NCBI RefSeq assembly: GCF_002022415.1
Contig: NZ_MUBG01000001.1
Span: 248,001 to 312,000 of the forward strand
From: Bartonella sp. WD12.1
GTDB taxonomy: Bacteria > Pseudomonadota > Alphaproteobacteria > Rhizobiales > Rhizobiaceae
Direction: 5' to 3'
Length of the DNA: 64,000 nucleotides
The first letter of the stretch is position 1, and each line of letters starts with the position of its first letter. Below the pieces are notes generated by a model. That model did not search any database, had not been told where the DNA came from, and worked only from the letters and a program-made list of their open reading frames with translations. Shown here piece by piece: positions 1 to 10,037 of the stretch. The translations under genes were made by a program, and so were the position numbers.

Positions 1-13
1 ATCTATAGCTTGA

Positions 14-1374
14 TTAATTGCAATTTGTGACACGCTTTTTATTATTTTTGATGTAAAAGAGGCCATATCCAAGGCCAATAAGGGCAGAAAGGCCAGACCC
101 ACAAAGTACACCAATTTTTGCAGAATCAAGTTGAACAACGTCTTTAAAAGCAAGCATTGAAACAAAAATTGACATTGTAAAGCCAATACCTGCTAAAAAT
201 CCAATTAATAATATACCCGCCCATGCTACATTAGGGGGAAGGCGGCATAGACCTGATTTTACTGCTAAATAGCTAGCTGCAATAATACCAAGCGGTTTAC
301 CAATACATAGTCCCATGATAATGCCGAGAACAATCAGCAATGATTTGTCGGAAGAGAGGTCAAAGTTTGCAAAGTTAACGCCAGCATTTGCAAAAGCAAA
401 AATTGGCATCACGCCGTATGCTACCCATGGATGTAATGCTTTTTGAATCCGTGTTACAGGTGCGATTATATCGCGTTGTCCTCTACGCATTTTTTTTAAT
501 GTGGTTGAGATATGGTGAAGATCTGTGCTTGTGTTTTTTTCTTGAAGTGTTTCAACTGCGTTGCTTAACATTGTAAGCGGAGCTACAAGATTACGGGTAG
601 GTAAAACTGGGGTCATCATGCCTAAAATTACGCCGGCAAGTGATGGATGAGCGCCTGTTATCATTAATCCCCACCAGATGATTGCACCAGGCAAAATATA
701 AAGCCATGCTGATGCAAATCCAATCCATTGAAAAAATAAGACTAAAACAATACCTGCTGCTGCGATAGCTAAACCACTGGGATCTAAATTAGTTGAGTAG
801 AAAAAAGCAATAATAAGAACAGCGATAATATCATCAATAATTGCTAATGATAAAAGAATGATATGAAGATTAGAAGGAATTGCTTTCCCAAGAAGTGCGA
901 GAATACCTAGTGCAAAAGCAATATCGGTAGCTGTTGGCACAGCCCAACCATAAGTATCCCCCCATTTAGGTTAATGCTAAGATAGATAATTGCAGGAAGA
1001 CAAACTCCACCTATTGCTGCTACAATTGGTAAAATTGCTTGTTTTAAATTAGCAAGAGCACCTTCGTGAATTTCACGCCGAATTTCTACTCCTGCTACGA
1101 GAAAAAACACAGTCATAAGAGCATCATTAATCCAAAAATGTAGATCCCATGATAAATTAAAATAGCCAAAATTAAAGCCAAGAGGTGTATGCCAAAATGC
1201 TTCATAGGAAGAAGAATATTTAGAATTAGCAAGTATGAGTGCAGTTGCAGCTGCCAATAAAAGAACAATACCACTTACAGCTTCAATGTGGAGAAAACGC
1301 TCAATTGCGGAAAGTGCCCGATTTGTGACAAGAGAGGCTCGATTTGGTAAGCGATTTGAGGATAAATCAGGCAT
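14..1374 (-). pseudogene. nhaA: Na+/H+ antiporter NhaA, frameshifted
   Basis: Inner-membrane sodium/proton exchanger for pH and salt homeostasis. The gene lies in two overlapping frames. The N-terminal part runs from the ATG at 1374 to about 963; the remainder, beginning around [14 protein letters not shown], runs in another frame to the stop at 14. The Asp-Asp pair of the ion-binding helix (LAIIDDIIAV) is intact in the second part. The frame changes at a G6 run on the coding strand (C6 at 958-963). Adding one G restores a continuous 453-residue protein, a plausible length for NhaA, with [15 protein letters not shown] across the join. As it stands, the reading frame would end soon after the first third. 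Either a homopolymer sequencing error or a genuine recent inactivation would explain this. Confidence 0.9.
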
Positions 1375-1499
1375 AAAAAAACTCCAAATATCAATTTATT
1401 CATATATGCTTTGTTTATAAGCTATTCTCTGTATCGCTTATAGTATTTATATGAAAAAAAGGGGATGATAATTCTCCAATTTTAAAACCAATTATGTTT

Positions 1500-3191
1500 T
1501 TAATGAGATACTTCATTTTTAATAGTGAGACTCATTTTATTAAGAACAGCTGATAGATTATTTTGCAAAGCGGCTTCAAGATCAGATACTGTAAGCCCTT
1601 TATTATCTTTTGCTGCTATTTTTATTTTTAATGTTTGTGGATTTCTAGCAAAATTACCAAGGGCTTTCGAAATATTTTCAGCTTCATCATGATTTTTTAA
1701 CAATATTTTGGGACTTTGGGTCATGATTAAATAAAAATTATCATAAAGTTCTTGTTTGAGATTATGGTTATTATCGTTAAGATTTTGTGCAAGATAAGAA
1801 AAGATTTTATCAATGAGACCAGTGTCTGTATAATATATGTCAATTTCAGAGATGCCAAGATTTTGAGAAGCAGCAATGATTGCATCTTTTTGACCAGAGA
1901 AGAATGTTTTATCAACATCAGTAACTGTAGCTGAGATTTTTCCAGAGCCAATGTTTTGTACGTTAAAAGACATTGCATTAAGCGAAAGGATACGCTCTTT
2001 TTCATTGTAAGAGATATCAAGCTTTCCTGAAACATCAAGGTATTCAAAGCCTGTATTTTTAAGAAAATCTAAGCCTTTTCTCTCCATTTTTTTAGGTAAG
2101 ATTGAAAGGCCATTAAGGGAGAGCAAAAGATTTTCTGGTATGGCTTGTTGCCATTGGTCTGATTTTAATTGGAATGATTCAAGAGTTGTTTTTATCTGTG
2201 GTAGATCAACAACTACTTTATCAATTTTAGCGTCAGCTGAGGTAATAGCTGAAAGGCCGTTTATGAGAATGGCATTTTGTGCTGTTTGATTATTTGTTTT
2301 TTTTGCGTTGAGGTAATCTTGAACAAGTTTTTTTAGAGGTTGATTGAGAGGTTGTATTTTTAAACCAGATGTTTCAAATTTTCCAAAAGAGAAAGAAGCA
2401 TTTTTTTCTTCTCCTTCAAAAATATTAGCTACTACATTACCCAATGTAATAGGTCCAATAACGGTTTTGCCTTGATTCTTGACGTTGTTTTTATCAGAAA
2501 TGATAGAATAAGCATAACCCACATCAATATCATGGGCTTTTATTGGGTTACTTTTAACGGTTAGATATATCTGTTTGCTACTATCTGCAGCCGTCTTTGC
2601 AAGACTTATATTAGTAATTATATTTTTGATACCAACAGAATGAATACGTCCATTTTTAAGATTAGAAAGCTGAAAATTCTTTATATTAATTTTTTCAGTT
2701 GGTTTATTCTCATCCTCTATGAAAAGTAATATATTTGGTGCATTAATTGATGAAATATCAACACGCATAAACGATTGCAAAAAGGAAGACGTAATTGTAG
2801 CGTCTTTGTTTTTCAAGGATACATTATTAATAGAAATTTTGGGAACTTGTAGACGGAAATTCTTATATGTTAAATCAATATTATAAAGTGTGAAAGCACC
2901 AGGAATGAAGGCAATGGGAGGACGTCCTGAAATAGAACCAATTTTAAGTGATGTATCAGCAGGGGTTGGTACAGTGACATTAGTCAAATTGATTTTACCT
3001 AGAATACTGACTTCAGATGTTTCTGCATTGATAGAACGACGGGCTATTTCTTTTTTTACAAAGCTATCAAGGTGGGGTTTTGCCATATAAAAACCACCAA
3101 TAACTATGATCGCTAAAATAGCAACAAATCCAATAATATACGTCAACCAATATTTTAGGTTATTGCGATACCAACTATTAAAATTGATCAT
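1500..3191 (-). CDS. Unrecognised membrane-anchored protein
   Basis: I do not recognise this family. The chosen start, ATG at 3191, gives 563 residues; an upstream start at 3281 would add 30 residues that look like leader translation. One hydrophobic segment lies at about residues 15-36 (YWLTYIIGFVAILAIIVIGG), followed by a long, probably periplasmic domain rich in alternating Ile/Val/Asn/Thr and short repeated beta-like stretches, without cysteines that I can see. The overall look, an N-terminal anchor plus a long beta-rich domain built of similar segments, recalls AsmA/DUF748-type envelope proteins, but I see no diagnostic motif and this is only a suggestion. It stands alone between nhaA and a divergently transcribed permease. 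Confidence 0.75.
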   Translation of the reverse strand: MINFNSWYRNNLKYWLTYIIGFVAILAIIVIGGFYMAKPHLDSFVKKEIARRSINAETSEVSILGKINLTNVTVPTPADTSLKIGSISGRPPIAFIPGAFTLYNIDLTYKNFRLQVPKISINNVSLKNKDATITSSFLQSFMRVDISSINAPNILLFIEDENKPTEKINIKNFQLSNLKNGRIHSVGIKNIITNISLAKTAADSSKQIYLTVKSNPIKAHDIDVGYAYSIISDKNNVKNQGKTVIGPITLGNVVANIFEGEEKNASFSFGKFETSGLKIQPLNQPLKKLVQDYLNAKKTNNQTAQNAILINGLSAITSADAKIDKVVVDLPQIKTTLESFQLKSDQWQQAIPENLLLSLNGLSILPKKMERKGLDFLKNTGFEYLDVSGKLDISYNEKERILSLNAMSFNVQNIGSGKISATVTDVDKTFFSGQKDAIIAASQNLGISEIDIYYTDTGLIDKIFSYLAQNLNDNNHNLKQELYDNFYLIMTQSPKILLKNHDEAENISKALGNFARNPQTLKIKIAAKDNKGLTVSDLEAALQNNLSAVLNKMSLTIKNEVSH

Positions 3192-3390
3192 TATTTTTTC
3201 TTTCAGTTTTGTTACTATATGCTGAGAGTATAAATAAATTTCTTTAAACAACGATAAAAGTTCAGATATGATGTATATCAACTAAATATCTGTCTATTTT
3301 CTTTGATGTAAGATCATCATAATTTTTTTTTCAACAAGCTTTTGTCAACTGTCACCAGTTTTTTTCAATATTTTACATGAAACTATAACC

Positions 3391-3429
3391 ATAAATAAGG
3401 AACTATGCACTAATTATGACCTTATTTAT
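3391..3429 (+). promoter_or_regulatory. Inverted repeat / hairpin upstream of permease leader
   Basis: The arms ATAAATAAGG (3391-3400) and CCTTATTTAT (3420-3429) are perfect reverse complements with a 19-base spacer. No poly-T tract follows. It could be an operator or an RNA stem in the permease leader; the sequence does not say which. Confidence 0.35.
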
Positions 3430-3458
3430 CATGTTTAATCATTTTTAAGGAGTAAGTA

Positions 3459-3482
3459 ATGTGTCGTTTTTTATGTCACTGA
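3459..3482 (+). CDS. Candidate Cys-containing leader peptide (MCRFLCH)
   Basis: This seven-codon ORF encodes MCRFLCH and ends with TGA. An excellent Shine-Dalgarno, AAGGAG at 3447-3452, lies six bases upstream of its ATG. Two of its seven codons are for cysteine. It lies about 70 bases before an SLC13-type permease whose own ribosome binding site sits in a small hairpin. Translation-coupled or attenuation control by charged tRNA-Cys is therefore possible; this is inference from architecture only. Confidence 0.35.
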   Translation: MCRFLCH

Positions 3483-3527
3483 CTAAAAGAACGATTAAAG
3501 AGAATATATGATGTTGGTGATTATAAG

Positions 3528-3545
3528 CTAACAGGGAGTCGTTAG
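3528..3545 (+). promoter_or_regulatory. Hairpin enclosing permease Shine-Dalgarno
   Basis: CTAAC (3528-3532) pairs with GTTAG (3541-3545). The loop holds GGGAG (3534-3538), the only plausible Shine-Dalgarno for the permease ATG at 3550. Having the site in a loop, with a spacing of about 11 bases, suggests that initiation may depend on leader folding. The stem is short. Confidence 0.3.
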
Positions 3546-3549
3546 TGTT

Positions 3550-5322
3550 ATGACAGAAGATCAAATAATGGCTTTTTCTATTATTGGTCTCATGATGGCT
3601 GTTTTTATGTGGGGTCGGTTTCGTTATGATATCGTTGCTGTTTGCACATTGTTAATTGCTTGCACTCTCGGTCTTGTTAATCCGAAGGAAGCATTTAGTG
3701 GTTTTAGTAGTGATATTGTTATTATCGTAGGCAGTGCGTTTATCATCAGCACAGTTATGTCACGCTCTGGCATTGTGGAATATATTATTCAACGAATGTG
3801 GCCTGATGTAAAGTCAGTAAAACTTCAATTAGCTTTTTTAGTTATTTCTGTAGTTCTTTTATCAATGTTTGTTAAAAACATTGGGGCTTTAGCCATTATG
3901 CTTCCGATTGCTTTCCAATTTGCTCGCCGTTCTCGTGTTTCACCATCTGTGTTTTTGATGCCAATGGCATTTGGTTCTTTATTGGGTGGTCTCATGACGC
4001 AGATAGGCACTTCTCCCAATATTGTTGTTTCAGCTATGCGAGAACGTTTAGAGGGAATCCCGTTCACTATGTTTGATTTTATACCGGTTGGTGCAACAAT
4101 TGCTGCTGTTGGAGTCTTCTATTTGGTGTTTTTTTCTTGGCGTTTACCTATCCGTACGCATTCAAACACATCATTTGATGATGCTGTTGATATTTGTAAT
4201 TATGTTTCAGAAGTGCGTATTCCCGTTAATTCTCCCATTGTCGGAAAAACTATTATTGATCTCATTAAACCATCAGGCGGCGAAGTTATGGTTATTCAGG
4301 TCATTAGAAATGAAGTGTCCATTTCGCCATTACCAGATTTTGTTTTTGCCAAGGATGATACCATTTTGCTGGAAGGTTCACATACAGGGCTAGATACTGT
4401 GATTAATTCAGCTCGCTTAGAATTTGCTACTGGCCGTACTCTTTCTGTAAGTGATAAAGGTAGTCAGCTTGATATTGTTGAGGCTGTTATTACAGATAAT
4501 TCTCCTCTTATTGGTATCAGTGCTAAAAGACTTTCGTTGTTTGATCGCTATGATGTAAATTTACTTGCTTTAAGTCGTCAATGTGAAAGGGTACGTGGTA
4601 GGCTTGGTGATGTTGTTTTCCGTCTCGGGGATGTAATTGTTTTGCAGGGGCAGGATATGGTTATTCCCAGCTTGTTACGGGAATTGAAATGTCTTCCTTT
4701 GGCAAAGCGCAATATTATGTTCGGTAATTTACGGCATGGACTTATGTCTTTAGCTATTTTATTTATAGCAATTATTACGACAGCTTTTCAAATTGTTCCG
4801 GTTGCATTTTCTTTTTTTTCTGCAGCTATTGCGATGGTTGTTTTTCGGATTCTTCCAATGCGAGATTTGTACCATGCTTTAGATGGACAAATATTGGTGT
4901 TATTAGCAACTCTTATTCCAGTAAGTGAAATATTGGAAAAAACAGGGTGCACGGATTTGATTGGTGGTTGGCTTAGCCAAGTAGCTGTATTTTTACCACC
5001 ATCTGGTGCATTAGCACTTATTTTAATTACAGCAATGCTGATAACGCCATTTTTAAATAATGCAGCAACAGTGATGGTTATAGCACCAATCGCGTCAAGT
5101 TTTGCTCATTCTCTTCATTATAAACCTGAGGCTTTTTTAATGGCTGTTGCGATAGGCGCTGGGTGTGATTTTCTTACGCCTATTGGGCATCAATGTACTA
5201 TGTTAGTAATGGGGCCTGGTGGTTATCGTTTTAGTGATTATGCACGTTTTGGTGCTCCGTTGGCAGTGTTGATAGCAATCGTTTCGGTTCCGATGTTAAT
5301 GTGGGTTTGGCCATTACAATAG
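3550..5322 (+). CDS. SLC13-family permease with two RCK_C (TrkA-C) domains
   Basis: Predicted inner-membrane anion/sodium symporter of the DASS/SLC13 (ArsB-NhaD-like) superfamily, 590 residues. The N-terminal half has several membrane helices and the QIGTSPNIVVS signature at about residues 151-161. A cytoplasmic insert of about residues 217-390 carries two regulatory RCK_C-like repeats. The C-terminal half has the second signature pair, TPFLNNAATVMV (about 498) and FLTPIGHQ (about 540). The two-half layout with an RCK insert is typical of the family. The substrate cannot be assigned; sulfate, dicarboxylate or another anion are all possible. The gene is transcribed alone, divergent from the upstream gene, with an unusual leader. 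Confidence 0.88.
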   Translation: MTEDQIMAFSIIGLMMAVFMWGRFRYDIVAVCTLLIACTLGLVNPKEAFSGFSSDIVIIVGSAFIISTVMSRSGIVEYIIQRMWPDVKSVKLQLAFLVISVVLLSMFVKNIGALAIMLPIAFQFARRSRVSPSVFLMPMAFGSLLGGLMTQIGTSPNIVVSAMRERLEGIPFTMFDFIPVGATIAAVGVFYLVFFSWRLPIRTHSNTSFDDAVDICNYVSEVRIPVNSPIVGKTIIDLIKPSGGEVMVIQVIRNEVSISPLPDFVFAKDDTILLEGSHTGLDTVINSARLEFATGRTLSVSDKGSQLDIVEAVITDNSPLIGISAKRLSLFDRYDVNLLALSRQCERVRGRLGDVVFRLGDVIVLQGQDMVIPSLLRELKCLPLAKRNIMFGNLRHGLMSLAILFIAIITTAFQIVPVAFSFFSAAIAMVVFRILPMRDLYHALDGQILVLLATLIPVSEILEKTGCTDLIGGWLSQVAVFLPPSGALALILITAMLITPFLNNAATVMVIAPIASSFAHSLHYKPEAFLMAVAIGAGCDFLTPIGHQCTMLVMGPGGYRFSDYARFGAPLAVLIAIVSVPMLMWVWPLQ

Positions 5323-6322
5323 AATGGTAGGAAAGCCTTTAAATAGATTTTTTTCTGAGGTGAGGATAGGTAGAAAAGCTATGTTTTACGCAGAGATATT
5401 GTTAAGATGGGAGGATCTATGATAAAGCGCAAGCGTTTCCTTGGTATTATAGCAATGTTTGTCTATCTTTCTCCAGATATTCTTAGCTATGAAAAGCTGG
5501 GTATGTATAAATTGGTGAGGATTTTAATGAACATTTTAATTGTAATGTTGGCAGAGATAAGAATGATGTTTGTTGGTTGAAAATTTAATGATTACATCAT
5601 TTTATAGAGTTGTTTCTCTAATTTGAGGCTATTGTAATTCACACTTGATGTATGAAAAACTATATTTTATACGTTGATTTTTAATAATATTTTTCTAATA
5701 GAAGCTATGGAGAGATGCAGTGTAATAGCTGTTATTTTAGGGTTTTAAAAGTTGTGATGTACATATAGAGTTTTAATACAGCTAAACAATGCTGCCCGCG
5801 AGATTGGTACTTAATCTATGCGTGTTAGATATTAAGGTGATTGTTGTTTAAATAGGTATATTGTTTCTGCATTGTTCTAACAAGTTTAATATTTTTTTTG
5901 TCTTTTTGTTATTTTGTAAATGCAAATAGATGGAATTTACAAGTTGCGAACACAATTGTTAGGTGATTATCTGGGGGGGTATAGTATGTTTGCAATTATC
6001 TGGTAGGTAATATAGAGCAGTATAGGCCAGATATTTTTCTTTTGTTTTGAGTTAGCAATAAGTTTACGTTAATGTGTAATAGGAGTTGAAGTGATTGAAA
6101 GTAACTTTACGCTTTTCAATAGGAATGAAGGGTGTAAAAAATCATGTCAATCAAAAGATAATCGCGAAGATTTTTTCGGTATAGTTATAAAAACAGTTGA
6201 TAAGGGTGTATGTTAATTTAAAATCAACTGACAAAATTTAGGATTTTTAATGGATAGAACTCTATCTTTGTTCATTTATACGTAATAGTGTAGGAATTAA
6301 AATTCTTTCCAGGGTAGGGTAC
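5323..6322. other. 1-kb AT-rich gap with only doubtful small ORFs
   Basis: No convincing gene lies between the permease and the YfgM-like gene. Two short ORFs have plausible Shine-Dalgarno sites: 5419-5580 (53 codons, hydrophobic N-terminus) and a GTG-started 41-codon ORF at 6091-6216. No RNA gene or known family is visible. Confidence 0.5.
5419..5580 (+). CDS. Possible 53-aa small ORF
   Basis: The ORF opens MIKRKRFLGIIAMFVYL, a short basic stretch followed by a hydrophobic segment like a signal peptide or membrane anchor. GGGAGG at 5409-5414 lies four bases before the ATG. The rest shows no motif. It could be a real small membrane protein, the stub of a decayed exported protein, or chance. 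Confidence 0.2.
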   Translation: MIKRKRFLGIIAMFVYLSPDILSYEKLGMYKLVRILMNILIVMLAEIRMMFVG

Positions 6323-6994
6323 ATGTCGTACGATAGTTTTATTCGTGAAGTTAATGAAGAGCTCCGTCAGGAAAAAGTCCGTGCTTTTTGGGAGCGTTAT
6401 AGTTTCTTGATTATTGTTTCAGCTATTATTTTTGTACTAGCAATAGCTGTTTATCAAATTTATCATTATGGGCAGATGAATAAAGCTAGCAAGATTGGTG
6501 ATACATTTATAACAAGTCTTAATTTGGCGGACTCACTTCAATTTGATAAGGCGATGAATCAATTAGAGAGTGTCAAAACATCTGATTTTGGAGGGTATCC
6601 TTTTCTTGCTCGTTTACGTGAAGCTTCTTTGTTGATGCAGCAAGGCAATGCTGTTAAGTCAGTAGAGGTTTTTGATGCGGTTGCGGCTGATAAGAATGTA
6701 CCGCAGATATTACAGAGAGTTGCAAAAATTCGAGCGGCTTATATTTTAGTTGATATAGGCACATTTGATGATGTAAAAAAACGTGTCAAAGATATGGCAA
6801 ATGATATCGATCCTATGCGCATGTCTGCAAGAGAAGTTTTAGGTTTAGCTGCTTATAAAGCTAATAAGATAGATGATGCGATTTATTATTTTCAAAAAAT
6901 TTCTGAAGAAAATGTTTTAGGACTAAAAATAATTGATCGAGCAAAAATTATGCTTGAGCTTATTCAGTCTGAAAAAAAGGTGAATAAGGGGTAA
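6323..6994 (+). CDS. YfgM-like membrane-anchored TPR-type protein
   Basis: A 223-residue protein with a short cytoplasmic N-terminus ([19 protein letters not shown]), one membrane helix at about residues 27-46, and a periplasmic helical domain with degenerate TPR repeats. This is the layout of the YfgM/TPR_21 family, which assists envelope protein folding near the Sec translocon. It ends four bases before der and so is very probably cotranscribed. In gammaproteobacteria yfgM and der flank bamB; here no bamB lies between them. Function is inferred from family and context. Confidence 0.82.
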   Translation: MSYDSFIREVNEELRQEKVRAFWERYSFLIIVSAIIFVLAIAVYQIYHYGQMNKASKIGDTFITSLNLADSLQFDKAMNQLESVKTSDFGGYPFLARLREASLLMQQGNAVKSVEVFDAVAADKNVPQILQRVAKIRAAYILVDIGTFDDVKKRVKDMANDIDPMRMSAREVLGLAAYKANKIDDAIYYFQKISEENVLGLKIIDRAKIMLELIQSEKKVNKG

Positions 6995-6998
6995 ATTA

Positions 6999-8408
6999 AT
7001 GAGCCTCACCATTGCTATAGTTGGCCGGCCCAATGTTGGGAAGTCAACATTATTTAATCGTTTGGTTGGGCAAAAATTGGCTTTGGTTGATAATAAGCCA
7101 GGTGTAACACGTGATCGACGTGTCCATGAGGCAAAGCTTCAAGATTTACGTTTTAATGTAATTGATACAGCCGGTTTGGAAGATGCAAGTGATCAAACAC
7201 TTGAAGGTCGTATGTTTTTTCAGACAAAGGTTGCTATTAAAGAAGCGGATCTTATCTTATTTGTACTTGATGCAAAGAGCGGGGTAACACCAAGTGATTG
7301 CAGTTTTGCTTCATTGGTTCGCAAATCAGGAAAACCGATTGTGCTTATTGTCAATAAATCTGAGTCAAAAATGGCAATAGAAGGAGGATATGAAGCATGG
7401 TCTTTAGGTTTAGGTGAGCCTTGCGCAATATCTGCTGAACATGGTCTGGGTTTTTCGGATCTTCGTGATGCAATTGTGAATGCTGTTGGTAAAGATAAAG
7501 CTTTTGAGCAAGTAAAAGAAGAAAAATGTGCTCTTGCACGGTCCATGTCTTTGGATAATGATTTTGATGATTTGGAAGAAAAAGATTTTGTTTACGATGA
7601 AAGCAAACCTATTCGGATAGCAATTGCTGGTCGTCCCAATACTGGAAAATCAACACTGATCAATAGTATGTTGGGGCAGGATCGTTTGCTGACAGGGCCT
7701 GAAGCTGGTATTACGCGTGATTCTATTTCTGTAGATTGGGAATGGCGTGGTCGTTGTTTTAAACTCTTTGATACTGCGGGATTGCGTCGAAAATTAAAAG
7801 TTCAAGAAAAGTTAGAAAAACTTTCTGTTGCAGATACTTTACGCGCAATCCGTTTTTCAGAAGTAGTAGTGATTGTTTTTGATGCAACTATGCCTTTTGA
7901 AAAGCAAGATTTACAAATTGCCAATCTTGTGATTCGTGAGGGGCGCGTTCCAATTATAGCTTTCAATAAGTGGGATCTTATTGAAAATTGCCAAGAAGTA
8001 TTAGCTGATTTACATGAAAAGTGTGTTCGTCTTCTTCCTCAGGTTCGCGGTCTAAGAGCTGTCCCTTTATCAGGCCAGTATGGTAAAGGGATTGATAAAC
8101 TTATGGAAAATATCATGATGATTCATCGTGTGTGGAATCGTCGTATTCCTACAGGGAAACTTAATCGCTGGCTTGAAACTATAGTTACACACCATCCACC
8201 ACCAGCGATTTCTGGGCGTCGACTTAAGATTAAGTATATAACACAAATTAAGACACGTCCTCCGGGGTTTATGATTTCTTGTTCACGGTCAGATGCAATG
8301 CCTCAATCATATTTACGTTATCTATCTAATGGGTTGCGTGATACATTTGATATGCCAGGGGTACCCATCCGTTTGTTACTACGAACATCTGTTAATCCTT
8401 TTGTATGA
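6999..8408 (+). CDS. der: Ribosome-assembly GTPase Der (EngA)
   Basis: Der is the tandem-domain GTPase needed for 50S subunit maturation. Two G domains are visible. The first has GRPNVGKS at residues 9-16, DTAGL near 57 and an N-K-S-E version of the G4 motif. The second has GRPNTGKS near 211, DTAGLRRK near 257 and NKWD. A C-terminal KH-like domain follows, ending [14 protein letters not shown]. The 469-residue length suits the family. An acidic linker ([12 protein letters not shown]) joins the two G domains. The gene follows the YfgM-like gene by four bases. Confidence 0.97.
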   Translation: MSLTIAIVGRPNVGKSTLFNRLVGQKLALVDNKPGVTRDRRVHEAKLQDLRFNVIDTAGLEDASDQTLEGRMFFQTKVAIKEADLILFVLDAKSGVTPSDCSFASLVRKSGKPIVLIVNKSESKMAIEGGYEAWSLGLGEPCAISAEHGLGFSDLRDAIVNAVGKDKAFEQVKEEKCALARSMSLDNDFDDLEEKDFVYDESKPIRIAIAGRPNTGKSTLINSMLGQDRLLTGPEAGITRDSISVDWEWRGRCFKLFDTAGLRRKLKVQEKLEKLSVADTLRAIRFSEVVVIVFDATMPFEKQDLQIANLVIREGRVPIIAFNKWDLIENCQEVLADLHEKCVRLLPQVRGLRAVPLSGQYGKGIDKLMENIMMIHRVWNRRIPTGKLNRWLETIVTHHPPPAISGRRLKIKYITQIKTRPPGFMISCSRSDAMPQSYLRYLSNGLRDTFDMPGVPIRLLLRTSVNPFV

Positions 8409-9607
8409 TAGAAAAAAGTGACAATTTTTTTCATGTTCTGAGTCTTTAAAAAGATTAAAAAATGGGCATTTAATAACTAGTTTTTAAAGAAGATTACTAT
8501 TTCTTTGAAAGTTGTTAAATTTGTGAAACAGAAGTGAATATGTAAAATAAACGAACAAAAGTATTGTGTTCATCATAATCGGAATGGGAAAAATTATTTT
8601 TTTACGTGTGAAAAAAGCACGTTTACCCGGTTTATTTACGTATTTGTATAAAGTAAATGCACGTTGAAGTAATTTTTTCAGTTTTGAAGATTTTGTAAGA
8701 TTTGGAATGATTATGCAATATGTATTTGTTGTTTCAAAATTATTAAAATCAGAAGGGCCATTTTATGTAGCGCTCTAATTGTTTAAACTAAAAAGCACCT
8801 TTATCTTTATAGTTTATATTTTGCAGACTACACTGTTTATTATAAGTATTGTTCTTTTTTAAAAAGCGAGAAACTGTAATTTTATCAAGAAATATTCAAA
8901 CGAATTCATAGCATGAAATATGAAGCTATATGCTTTTTATTGTTCGAACAAATTTACAGTAGTGGGTATACATTTTATATGTGCTGTTTCTAGGTGCTAA
9001 GGATATCGTTGGAAACGTGGTATTCAAGATTACAATCTTAAAAATTATATCAAGTACAAACGCTATAGAAAAAGTAGCCAACCTTTATTAAATTAATCAC
9101 AATAGATATAAAATATATTTTCGTTAAATAGCTAAAAATCAAAAATTTTATAATTAGTTTTGAAATACAAAACAAATGTTGTGTTGAAGCTATTTATTTA
9201 AAGTACGATATGGGAATACCAAGAAAAATGATTGTATGGTGGCTAAAATATACACGAATCAAAAGATTCCAATGGATAATTGTTCAATAGATTTTTAAAA
9301 CTATACAGCACAATATAGCTTTTTAAAGTGAGAGCGGAAATACAATTTATTGGTTCTAAGATAGCTATCTTATTGTTTGATAGTTAACGTTGATAAAACT
9401 GGCATGCCTATTATAGAGTCCGTAGTGTTAACCAGGAGTTGAGTCATATTATTATGTTTTTCGATGATAAATCATTATTGTTTTATTTATTGGTAAAATC
9501 CTTGTGATAGACGCTTTTGGGTAGCTTGACGAATGAATTGAGTAACAATATGTTGCAGGCAGCTTTAGATGTATTTTGATTTTGCTTTTAATTAAGGAGA
9601 GCCAATT
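8409..9607. other. 1.2-kb AT-rich gap between der and the atp operon
   Basis: No ORF of convincing length or composition is present. A 23-codon ORF at 8707-8778 (MIMQYVFVVSKLLKSEG...) looks protein-like but has no strong ribosome site. The likely atp promoter lies at the distal end, near 9390-9417. This may be the remains of lost genes, but I cannot identify any. Confidence 0.5.
9390..9417 (+). promoter_or_regulatory. Candidate promoter of the atp (Fo) operon
   Basis: TTGATA (9390-9395) and TATAGA (9412-9417) are spaced by 16 bases, about 190 bases before the atpI start. The match to a sigma-70-type promoter is fair, not strong. Confidence 0.3.
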
Positions 9608-10030
9608 ATGGCAAAGGGCGATAAACCCGTTATGCCACAAAAGGAGGCTGAAGAGAAAAAGCAAAAAGATTCTTTTCATTTAGAGGATTTAGAATGGCGT
9701 AGTCAAAATTTGGGATTGGCTTTAATGCGTAAGAAAGCATTAAAGGAACAGGATCTTAGAACAGAGAACAGAGAGTCACAAAACAAGGTAGGGCATGCCG
9801 TTAAGTTGTCGAGTGAATTTCTAGCAAGTGTTATTGTAGGTATTGTTTTAGGGTTGGGATTTGATAAATTAACAGGTTTATTGCCATGGGGATTGATATT
9901 TTTTCTTTTTCTTGGATTTACTTCTGGTATAATAAATATTCTTCGGTCTTTAGGGCACATTTCTCCTAGTCAATTAGGAAAAAATAGCGTATCGCATCAA
10001 AATAAAAGGGTCGATAAATTTAATAAATGA
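9608..10030 (+). CDS. atpI: ATP synthase accessory subunit I (AtpI)
   Basis: A 140-residue protein encoded first in the Fo operon. The N-terminal 60 residues are highly charged ([19 protein letters not shown]). Two hydrophobic helices follow ([16 protein letters not shown] and [18 protein letters not shown]). This matches the alphaproteobacterial AtpI/AtpZ type, which helps c-ring assembly or cation supply to the ATP synthase. AAGGAGA lies just before the ATG. atpB starts seven bases after its stop. Confidence 0.88.
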   Translation: MAKGDKPVMPQKEAEEKKQKDSFHLEDLEWRSQNLGLALMRKKALKEQDLRTENRESQNKVGHAVKLSSEFLASVIVGIVLGLGFDKLTGLLPWGLIFFLFLGFTSGIINILRSLGHISPSQLGKNSVSHQNKRVDKFNK

Positions 10031-10037
10031 GGTTAAA

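Larger units (their letters stand above)
3192..3549. other. Divergent intergenic region with structured leader
   Basis: This 358-base region separates the minus-strand unknown gene from the plus-strand permease. It holds a perfect 10-bp inverted repeat (3391-3429), a seven-codon ORF behind a strong Shine-Dalgarno (3459-3482), and a small hairpin around the permease ribosome binding site (3528-3545). These are listed separately. Confidence 0.6.
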
